A stretch of 64,000 nucleotides of DNA. Origin: Azolla caroliniana. Taxonomy: Eukaryota > Polypodiophyta. Positions 52,513-61,874 of this stretch are shown here, piece after piece; the first letter of the stretch is position 1; each line of letters begins with the position of its first letter. The DNA lies in contig JBHGNT010000004.1 in the NCBI GenBank assembly GCA_043228905.1, positions 12,152,001 through 12,216,000 of the forward strand. The letters are read 5' to 3'. The notes below the pieces were generated by a model. It was not told the DNA's origin and did no database searches. It worked only from the letters and a program-made list of their open reading frames with translations. The position numbers and the translations under genes were made by a program.

Positions 52513-53583
52513 ATGACTAGGCCAACAGACGACCCGGTTACGGAGAGAGCACGAAGACTTGCTAAACGTCGAAGGCAGCGAGAGGCTTTCCAGCAAGCAG
52601 TGGAAGAAATCCGATCGGATCGATCATTTTCCAAAGTGATTCGGAAAGTGGCAGAGGAGTCGCTCCGTCTACAACAAAACGACTACCCGGATGAAGGAAG
52701 CAGCTTAAGCAGTCTCCGGGAAGCAGAATCCCTTCTCCAGGCCTTGGCCGGAAGAGACGGCGAATCCGAAGCATTTTCAGCGCTGGAATTGGATTCGGAA
52801 AGGGGTTACAGCGCGCACACGAACTATCGTAGCAATAACGACACCCCAAGAGGACCGGAGGATGAGGAGTCGGATACATTACCGACACCAGAACCAGAGT
52901 TGTCAGACCGAGAATCCCTAGCACTAGACGTGGAGCAACCTCCGAAGACGGAAGAAGACAAAGAAAGACCAATCTACGAGCCACACGATGGACCGGTGTG
53001 AATATAACTTATTGAATCGGCAAGCACCACCAGTCCGGCAAATCGAGCCACGTAGTAACTGAGACGAAGAAGACGAACGTTGGTGGCAAGAGGAGCGATA
53101 TCGACCGGCACAGGATGTCCAGTACGACGATCGGCGAGACAACTATGACCGGTACAAGAGATATGACAAGTACCGAGATTACAATGGACGGTGCGAGAAT
53201 CACAACCGGGATCACTCCCCCGGGTATCACCAACGACGGAAAGATTACGGAAGATATGACAACCAACACCGTCAAGGGTACCGCAACAAAAAGAACTTTA
53301 CTAAAAAATGGCATTTCAAAAAAGGGAGCCACCCACGTGAACCGGAAAAAGGCGCCTCAAGCAGCCAATCGAACCAAAGCCCCACGGTTACCACAGGTCC
53401 TCCAACGGGTACAGGAAACAATGTCGAATCCAGCAATACCCGGAAAGCATATTGCTATTATTGCCGGCAAGAAGGACATTATAGTAATCAATATTCGGCA
53501 AAGAGCTATGACAAGCGCTCGGCAGTAAACATGGTAGTCGCCGAAGTCGCAGACCTACAGTAGGTTACCACAAGGTCGAAGGG
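52513..53583 (+). pseudogene. Gypsy F gag remnant
   Basis: A first ORF (52513-53001, 162 codons) is charged and lacks a capsid signature. After a frame change, the stretch from about 53020 is rich in Tyr/Arg/Asp (DRRDNYDRYKRYDKYRDYNG). It ends with a zinc knuckle CYYCRQEGHYSNQY (about 53451) in which the last Cys is Tyr. The usual capsid core between the two seems to be deleted. Confidence 0.6.
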
Positions 53584-53587
53584 CAAG

Positions 53588-55018
53588 ATGACGGAATGGG
53601 AGACACAAGAGGCCATCCGGAAGCAGGCAATGGAATGGGTGAAAAAGGCAAATAAGCGAAACGTAGCAGAACTTGCGCAGCAAAAGGAGAACACCAAAGA
53701 GCTCGCCGGCGGCAGTCAAACCGAAAATGCGACATGGCAGGCATTGCAAGAGTGCCAAATCACGCTGCCATTAGGACGGCTCCTGCAACTAGTGCCCAGA
53801 TTCACAGAAGGACTCAAGACAGGCATGACGGTAGGAGAAACACCACTGGCACCAACATTCTTCTCAAATCCGGAGGAGGGACTGGCGGTGGTAGACATGA
53901 ACAGTCCGGCGATCATGGCCATCGTGAAGGGAAAGGAGTTACCCGGAACAATAATAGATGGAGGATCCGGCGTCAATGTGATTAGCCTCCGAACATGCAC
54001 AACCTTGGGAATCAAAGAGTGGGAACCATGCCCGTTCTGGCTATGGATGGCGGATACAAGCTCAGATACATTTGAGCAAAGACGCCAAACCGGTAGCACA
54101 ACAACGGTACCGGATGAATCCGAACTACGCCACCAAAGTCAAGGAGGAAATTGACAAGTTACTGAGGGTTGGCTTTATCCGTCCCGTAAAGAAATCTACA
54201 TGGTTGAGCCCGATAGTAGTCGTACCAAAGAAAAACGGCAAAATTAGAGTATGCGTCGACTACCGGAAGCTTAATGCGGCGACGATAACTGATGCATTTC
54301 CACTCCCATTTATGGATGGAGTTTTAGACATAGTCGCCCGCCAAGAGGAATACAGTTTCTTAGATGGATTCAGCGGATACAACTAGATCCGGATGCACCC
54401 CGATGACCAGGAGAAAACGGCTTTCGTCACTGAATGGGGTGTGTTTGTTGCCGTAGTGATGATGTTCGGACCCAAAACAACGCCAGCAACGCTCCTGAGG
54501 ATCATCATGGAGATATTTGGAGAATTCATACTGGCGTTCATGCAGGTGTTCCTCGACGACTTCGCCGTTTACAGCCGGGAAGGAGACCACCTTCAGCACC
54601 TCCGACTGTGTTTAGAAAAGTGTAGGGCTTACCGGCTAAGCCTGAATTCGGTGAAGTGTGTATTCGGCATGTCTAGCGGAACGCTACTGGGGCACATTGT
54701 GAGCAAGGAGGGCATCGTCGTGGATCCGGAAAAAGTAAAAGCAATCCTGGAGGCACCGGCACCAAAAATGACAAAGGCATTGAGCCGTTTCTTAGGCCAA
54801 GTCCGTTGGCATAGCCGAATGCTCCGGTATTTGGCGAACCTAGCTACACCACTGCATGTTGCGGTACACCGAACACCGTTCTAGTGGACCGACACCGAAG
54901 ACAAGGTGTAACTATTCCAAGCCGGAAGTTATCCCAAGCCGAACGAAACTATTCCACCACGGAAAGGGAAGCTTTAGGCATGATCTACAGCGTAACAAAA
55001 TTCAGGCATTATTTATTG
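53588..55018 (+). pseudogene. Gypsy F protease, reverse transcriptase, partial RNase H
   Basis: Protease: GTIIDGGSGVNVISLRT (about 53949), with DGGS in place of DTGA/DSGA, as in Tat-type elements I know. A frame change near 54070 leads to reverse transcriptase: EEIDKLLRVGFIRPV, WLSPIVVVPKKNGKIRVCVDYRKLN (54195), YSFLDGFSGYN, a TAG (54384), FLDDFAVYSREGDHL (catalytic FLDD, 54551) and LLGHIVSKEGI. RNase H starts at AERNYSTTEREALGMIY (about 54940), keeping KFRHYLL, and stops there. Normal elements continue with about 400 codons of RNase H and integrase. Confidence 0.8.
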
Positions 55019-57366
55019 GCCGTGTACTCCATGAGTTCGGCCACGTATACCCTCGATCCCCCGTTATGCCTCAGAACCGAGCAGGCTTGATTATCGCAAC
55101 GTACGAAGGGGTCAAGGTGGATTAGCCGGTGCTGATCGCCGACGGGTTGTGTACGGCTATTGATATCGTAAGAGGAAAGGACGGCAAGGAAGGCCGGGAA
55201 ATATGGCATGCGGTGACGCAATGACTCACCCTATTGGCGCGACCGGTTGAGCCCGTCCAGACCAAGAAGCGGGGAAGAGCAACAGACGGCACCCCGAAAG
55301 CTACTTCGAAATGGCAACAGCTGTTGGCCTCCAACGCCACTAAGAGGAAGACGGCCGACACAGAGAAGGCGGCAAAGGAGCGCGCCAGCCGGAAGCGGCC
55401 GACGGACACACACGAGGAGACACCGGCACGGCCCCTAAAGAGCCCACTCCACCGACCGGTGCAGCAAGAAACGGACACCCTGGCGGCAAGAATGAATGTC
55501 GGGAATCATGCGGAGGAAATGGAGGAAGAACCCATGGAGCACCTCCAACGGCGGCCGGTGAAGAGCACCGCTGAATCAGTCGGGAAGCGTTCAGACCCAC
55601 AGAAGGATGGAACGCCCGCAACCCACACTGAGTATCCCACGCCAAGGGAGGCACCGGAACCGGTTCGGATGGAACCGGTCATAGAAGTCCCTGCACAACA
55701 GGCAACATCGGCAAGCCCCGTAACTCAAGAGCCGGTTATACAAAGGCCAACCTCCTCATCCGGCCAAGAACAAGCAGACAAGGGGCGGCTAGCCGAATCA
55801 CACCTAGAGCCGGAACGGCAAAGTGGTCAGCAGGCAGAACCAGAAGTGCAGCTCGACGCAGTAAGGCGGGACCAGCTGGCAAGTGAACCCATCAACCAAC
55901 CCGTCGTGCAAACGCAACAACAGTGCACCGGTAGCCAATGGCTCCGGTGGATAGGAGAACAAATTGTCGGAGTAGTCGGATGCATAGAGGCGGAAGAAAG
56001 AGCGCAAAGGGAACGGTTGCTCGTCACAACTGATGAACTGGAGACGGCCCGTTCAAGGATCTGATGCCTCAAACAAGACTTGGATCGAATTACCGAAGAC
56101 ATGGCCAAAAAGGCCTTAACCGCAACGCAGATCCAAGCACCGGTGACTCCGGTGGATGTACATATGAATAAGACCCCGGAGACGGAAATTGTCCCGGAGA
56201 AAGATGCGGCGCAAGCCCAAGAGCTTGCCGAATTAAGAGATGAGTTGGCCGCACAAGAAGCATTACGAAACCGCGAACGCGACTTGAAGAAGGTGGCCGA
56301 AGAAGAATTAAAGAAAACTACTGAGAACCTCCGCCGAGCAGAGGAAAACCTGCATAAAGGACATCACGTGTACGAACGGCTAAAGGAGGAAAAAGAGAAA
56401 TTGTTGCAGGAGAAAGACAAGCTGCAAGGGATGGCAGAGACGGAAATCGAAAGGCTGAAGGAAGAACTCCGTCAACAGAAGGACCGGGAGGACCGCGCGC
56501 GCCAGCAGATCAACCAGAGGCTGAAGTAGAAGACCGATGATTTTGATCATCTGCACCGGGATTACAAGCAGCTGGAGACGGAGTATAAGCAACAGTAGGA
56601 ACGGATGGCCGAGCTCCGGCAAGAAGTTGATAGGGCCACAACGGCACTCGCCGACGAACGAGCTGAGAGTTCCAAGCTATTGGAGGAAGCGGCGATGGAC
56701 TGGATGGAGCTCCACAAGCACAACCATGAAGAAAAGTAAAGGGCGACAATGGTGTTACAGAGGTTGCAAACAACCTATCAAAGTCAATTGTCGCATTATA
56801 GGGAGCAGGAGGCGGACACGGTCCGAGTCATCAAGCAATTGAAAGAGGAGCGACAACCCGCAGAGAACAAATCACGGATGGGAACCGAACGGATCCAGTG
56901 CATCCTCCGGTCATGGCTCACCAAGACCAAAAGCTTGATTGACGAGAGCTCTGTGCGATGGTGGACGAAATCGGCGCAGAATACGGCGGAACTCCAATTG
57001 CTCAGGGCGGACGTGGAAAACCGGCGGAAGGAGGTTGACGACTGTTATACGCTGACATCAGAGGACTTCACCGCCATAAGGGATGAGCTAGCCGAAGATT
57101 TGACAACCCTGGCGGATGAACAATTGGTGCAGGTCCTGCAGCTCGTAGCTCAACTGGACGACGATCGGCTGGAGGCTCAAATCCAGTTTGAGAGCTATGA
57201 GCGGTCCCGGCTTCGGGAAGAAAAAGCGAGGAAGGCGGCAACGGTCAACCTTAGTGATGAGGAACCATCGCCGGTACAAGGACCAGACGGGGACCAGGCC
57301 GGGGTCAGTCAGCTAGAGACAACTCCGACAAAGGAACCAACGAAGGAAACATTGGTGCCAGAGTGA
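55019..57366 (+). pseudogene. Third ORF of gypsy F: coiled-coil protein, N-terminus deleted
   Basis: One frame from about 55019 to the TGA at 57364, broken by nonsense codons at 55123, 55222, 56062, 56527, about 56597 and 56737. The two earliest fall where Trp is expected, and several others look like Gln or Arg codons changed by one transition. Regions: MPQNRAGLIIATYEGVKVD (end of a globular domain shared with H); a basic K/R-rich section (KKRGRATDG, about 55255); a Pro/Glu/Gln linker to about 55960; a long coiled coil from about 55980 to 56700 (ERDLKKVAEEELKKTTENL, EIERLKEELRQQKDRED); LLRADVENRRKEVDDCY and DELAEDLTTLADEQLVQ (about 56997-57140); an acidic Pro/Thr tail. No transmembrane segment or signal peptide is seen. 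Function unknown. Confidence 0.7.
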
Positions 57367-57570
57367 CAAACGGGGCCGCAGTCCCAAACGGAGAAGGCAC
57401 AAACGGAGCAGCCAGATACACAAACGGAACAACAGCCACAACAGCAACAACAGATTCCCGACGAGCCATTGGAAATTTTGGAGCAAAGCATTCTGGACAT
57501 TTTGGATGAAGCGTAACAGGGCCGGATAATGGGTTCAACGTACAAGGTACTGTCCCACGGGCATGCCATG
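57367..57570 (+). other. Gypsy F 3' leader to LTR
   Basis: Gln/Thr-codon-rich remnant of the third ORF's end (CAACAACAG repeats), then CTGTCCCACGGGCATGCC just before the LTR. There is no clear polypurine tract. The same short motif precedes the H LTR. Confidence 0.55.
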
Positions 57571-58030
57571 TGTTACACGGCCGACAAGAAGGCTTAAGGA
57601 GGTCCAAACTAGAGTGTGAAAGGAATAGTTTATTTGGCAACTGTTGTAATCACTAGTCTTAATATATATTAATATATGAGAAGATGTGGATGGACGGACT
57701 GGAATCGGTATGCCGATCCGGATCCGGACCGATCCCGAAAAGGTGCCGGTTGGCACCGTTTTGTACTTCGCACCGGAGACCTATATAAAGGCCCGGTTTC
57801 AATGTAATCGACAACGGATAATTAATAGAACTTATTGCCTTAATCTTTCAGTATTGATTACCGTTCTGTACTCATTGTTATATCTTACTCGTGTTAATGA
57901 TGTGTTGCTAAGTAACCGATTAAGGTGTAATTAAGCGTTGTGTCGTAAGTCATCTTGTTGTAACACCCTTTGGTGAAGTGTCTTAGGTGGACACCCTGTG
58001 TTAGGTTGTTGTCCGGCCCTAGGATTAACA
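57571..58030 (+). repeat. 3' LTR of gypsy F
   Basis: TGTTACACGGCCGAC to AGGATTAACA, with a TATA box at about 57780. It is followed by AATAT. Confidence 0.85.
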
Positions 58031-58035
58031 AATAT

Positions 58036-58300
58036 CAAGGAGCTGTGTGATGCCCTCAGTTCAATTAATGTCGTAATCGACAATGACGAGATGGTGCAAA
58101 TATGCCTCGGCAGCTTAGCACCTCGATTTGGCCCGATTAGATCAGCCATCCTTGCAAGGGAGAACCCTCCTTCATTTTTCGATTTCCAATGAATATTGTT
58201 GGTTGAAGAAAATCACGCCCGGACCAAGGAGGTACGCACCAGAGGGTCATATGCTCTACCCCCAGTCAGATGATAGAAGAAATTTCGATTGTGGAGATAG
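58036..58300 (+). pseudogene. Copia G gag, 3' segment
   Basis: IKELCDALSSINVVIDNDEMVQICLGSLAPRFGPIRSAI, then ARENPPSFFDFQ and a TGA (about 58190), continuing as LLVEENHARTKEVRTRG in another frame. It is the same domain as the start of copia A at 8.4 kb. It may run to about 58400. The rest of G is not in the window, replaced by gypsy H. Confidence 0.75.
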
Positions 58301-58443
58301 AGGTTGATTCGAACAATGGTGAACAACCTCAAGAGCGTAACTCCCACCAATGGCAAGCGGATAGGAACGGTCCCAGTGAGTTCGGTGTTGCCGTTTAGAA
58401 ACACGGTCCGCGGTCAGTCCTTCGACCTAGACCTCAAAGTGGG

Positions 58444-58823
58444 TGTGGAACAACGAACAGGTGTTTAAGCGTAATGCGTAAGGGAAGAACCCTTGTAACT
58501 GATCAACGTATAAGGGAAGACGGCTACAACCGAATCCCTATCAAGGGTTACACTTATGTACTACAACGCTTAAGTATTCAAGACACCCACACTGAATTAG
58601 CCGTAGCTATACACATAAAATCAAAGAAGATAGAATTCTATTATCAGGCGTTTCTTTACATTCCCCAAAATTACATGCGCCTCCATCAGAGGTTTTCTGC
58701 CCTTTATATATGGAGGGTCTAATTAGCCGTTCACACTTCCTGCATGAATTGTTACATGCGTTATGTTATATAATTTCTTATTCCTACGCTTTTGTCCGTC
58801 GGTTACTATTCCGGCGGACAACA
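58444..58823 (-). repeat. 3' LTR of gypsy H (far end uncertain)
   Basis: Minus-strand TGTTGTCCGCCGG at 58823, with TATA-like CATATATAAAGGGC (about 58715-58702). The far end lies between about 58290 and 58450; TGTGGAACAAC near 58444 would give a TG...CA pair. The partner LTR lies beyond 64000. Confidence 0.55.
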
Positions 58824-58870
58824 CTTGGCACGCCTGTGGGACAGTGCTTTTGCACGTCGGACCCATCCCA

Positions 58871-61731
58871 TTAATCTTCTTCCAAAATGGCCCAGATGTT
58901 CGGCTCTGCTGTGGTGTCCTCGTCCGGAGGTGATGTAGGGCCCGTAGGTGCATCCTGGTGCGGCTCCTCTGCTTGGTCGGCTTGGTTTCTCCCGGAGTCG
59001 CCGTTGTTGTCGCCGTGTGTGGGTGGTCCGGGTACGGTGGGCTCTTCTTGAGTTAGTGGGTTGGGCTCCGCCGTTGTCGTGCTTGTAGTCGGCTGCAGCT
59101 CAGCCTCCATTGTGACGTCCTCCGTGGTGTTGGCCGTTTTTGTATGTTCCTAGGAGTGGGGCGGAGATTCCGCCTGGTCCGCACCATTCTCCGCGTGGTC
59201 TGATGATGGTGTGGGCTCTTGCGATTGGACCTCTTGTTGGGTAATGGTTTTGCTGTCTGGTCCTGTGGTCGGAAGTGGTGTCGCGCTGGGTTCCTCGTTT
59301 GTGCGTGTGTTGCCGGCTTGTGTGATCTGGTGAAATAGCTCCTCCTGACTTTCACCAAAATCATCTAAGAGTTGTGCGAGTTCTTCGGAGTGTTGGTCTG
59401 CTAGTGCACGATAGTCTTGCGCTAGGTCCTCCCGTACGGTCGCAATGCTCTCCTCATTTAGTTTATAAAAACCTTGGCTGTCTTTCCGCCGGTTCTCCCA
59501 GTCCGCACGATAGGCGTGCAATTCCGCTGCTTGGGTTGCCCACGCCATCCATCCTTTGTCCAACGCCGTTTTCAATTGCAGTGTAAACCTCTCCCGATTT
59601 GTTTGGAGAAGGATGCATACGTTATTTGTGATGGCCTGACAACGGTTGCGTGCGTCTTTCGTCAACTTCTGGAGATTTGCAATTTCCTATTGTTTAACAG
59701 CTGCCGCTTCCTCATACGTGGCCTTCAGGCCCGCCCACAGCTGGGATTCCTTTACATGCTATTCTTCTACTTTCCCCATCTCATTGTTTAGGCGGATTTC
59801 GAGCTGATGTCTTCGGTCTTGTTCGACCACCAACTGCTCATCGAACCATACCTTCTTTTTTTCTAATAAGGCCCGAAGTCCTGCTATTGCCGCCTCCGAT
59901 TTCTTCGCGTCCTCTCGTAATTGTGCTATGTCGTCCTTTGTCTGGATGTGCTAAGCTACCTCCGAAGCTAGTTTCTCTTCAAGAGTTTTTAGTGCCTTCC
60001 GTCTGTTAGCCTGTATCTCCTTTTCTCTGTCTGAGGATTGGCGTAGTTCTGCTCGAAGACGGTCAATTTCGGATTCCGCTAGCTGCATGACCCTTTTTGC
60101 TTTTGAGGCGATGGCGGTCTGAGCCTCGATTTCTTCTTTTAGAGCGTCGATGATGTGGTTTGGTGGCGGGGTTGTGTGTTGCGCCGTAGTCACGTGAGCT
60201 TCCAACTCTTTGATGCGTGCGTTGGCTTTTTGTAGTTCGGCTTCGGTCAGTTTAACCTTCTTCTAGACATTCTTATGTTTTATGGCCATCTCCTTGGCGC
60301 CCCTGCTGACCTTTGCTAGTTCCCGATGAACTTCGACTAGGGTCGTGTTTAAGGGTGGTATCTCCATCCCCACTCACCGTACCCCCGTGTTCCTCTGTTT
60401 GCCGACCCTGGCTAGCCGGTCCTCATCGTCGCTCTCCGTTGTTTGTGTTAGGGCGCGCTTGATCATTTGGCGTTCCGGATGCTCCTCGGCCATTCGTTGG
60501 GCGGCTTTGACCTGTTGTGTTGCCAGGAACTCCATGAGCTCAAAAGAAGTACCGAACTGCAAGAGGGCGTTCAACTCGTGGGTCGTATCCGGGATATCCG
60601 GATATGCCAAAACCTCACTTTCCGCCGTCAATATGGCTTTCCCTCGTTGGGACTGAGTCGTAATAATCGGCCCTGGCTCCCGGATGATTTCGAAGGTGGT
60701 ATTCGGTTCTGCTGCAGCGGAGCCTTCGCCTTTGGTCGGTGCGTCCGTTGCCGTTGGGGCGTGTTTTACCAACCCCCGCCCATCTTTCTTGTCCAATCTG
60801 CGCCGTTTTGGTCTACGGCTTTCCTGCCGTGTTTCAATGTCTGGTTCTGGGACTGCTTCCATGGAGCGTCTCGGTTGTTCCTCCTGCGTCGTCCGTGTGT
60901 CCGGCTGGTCGGTAGGAGGTGTTGTCCTTGGGTCTGGCTGGGCCGGTTGGGGTTCCTCATCCCACTCTGGGGCCGATAACTTCCGCTAACCTGCGTTTCG
61001 GTGATTGGGGCGGGGCCGTGGGTTGGCTGGGTTGTGGTGCTGGCAGGCCTCGGGGTGGAAATAGTACCATAAGGTATTGTTGGATGAATGGCTTGAGTTT
61101 TTTTCCTGCTTGCTACGCATGCAAGGCTTCCCTTAACGCTAGCCCTCTGATGACTCCCCAGTCGACTGCACGCCCTTCAAAGGTATCGATAATGATGCCC
61201 GCCTTCTGCTTAGGCATCCCATATGCGTTGACATGGATGCAACCGACTTCTAGCAAGAACTTGGCAACTTCACGGAAGAAGGGATCCGGAATCTGTTTTG
61301 TTCTATAGGCCTTGGCGGAGGAGGAATAAGGACCAAAATACCGTTGCAGCGCCTCTACAGGAGGTATTTCGAAATGTCTTTCGCCTAGTGAGGATGGAAG
61401 ACTTGGTGATCGTGTCGATGTTAAGCTTCCTGGCGATGTTCATGGCGTCCGGGTGCGGAGGTGCTTCTCCAACCCGGATGTAGCCATCCAGGCGTTTCTC
61501 TACGAGCCACCGGCGTAGGGCAGTAGAGATGAAGATCGGCATCGCCAGAGTGGGTTCGTGGGGAGGAGATGGGTGGTTGTGGTGAGTTGGAGCTTTGAGA
61601 TAGGATGGGGAAGAAGGTGAGGAGGAGGAGCGATGGGAGCGTTGATAGCTAGAAGATGGGTTTCTGCTTTGTGCAGAAAATCTTCTGTTTCCTTCTTTTT
61701 GTGGCTTAGGGTTCATTGGGCGGTGAGTCAT
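58871..61731 (-). pseudogene. Third ORF of gypsy H: globular plus coiled-coil protein
   Basis: Starts near 61731, about 140 bp after the integrase stop, and ends near 58874: about 950 codons. In order: a Ser/Pro/His-rich N-terminus; a globular domain (RRWLVEKRLDGYIRVGE...; after a frame change near 61390, VEALQRYFGPYSSSAKAYR, DPFFREVAKFLLEVGCIHV, MPKQKAGIIIDTFEGRAVDW); a second frame change near 60970; a basic, Pro/Thr-rich linker with RRPKRRRLDKK; a coiled coil from about 60330 to 59660 (EAELQKANARIKELEAHV, AESEIDRLRAELRQSSDRE, IAQLREDAKKSEAAIAGLRA); YRADWENRRKDSQGFYKLNEES and EDLAQDYRALADQHSEELAQ; an acidic tail ending IWAILEED. Single stops near 60373, 60263, 59953, about 59785, 59695 and 59150. 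The middle and the C-terminal modules match F. No membrane segment is seen. Confidence 0.7.
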
Positions 61732-61874
61732 TGTGGTGCCGCGTGTTCTTGAACTAGGAGTTTGTGCATCCCTTAAGTCGTTTTAATAGTCGCTATCTTC
61801 TCTCTCTTTTTTTATTTTCGTAACGTTTATTTACAACCTATTTTTACATTATAGTACAAATGGGATTGTCCATT

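Larger units (their letters stand above)
52008..58030 (+). mobile_element. Gypsy F, Tat/Athila-like element with third ORF (6.0 kb)
   Basis: Two LTRs (52008-52457 and 57571-58030) and a 5-bp duplication AATAT define the element. In order: gag remnant, protease, reverse transcriptase, start of RNase H, then a long coiled-coil third ORF. Most of RNase H, the whole integrase and the N-terminus of the third ORF are missing through an internal deletion near 55018. The element is dead but complete at its ends. Confidence 0.88.

Noticed and set aside
58871-61731. Retroviral-type envelope gene in gypsy H
   Set aside because: The position fits, but there is no signal peptide, no transmembrane segment and no furin-like site. 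The protein is mostly coiled coil and linker.
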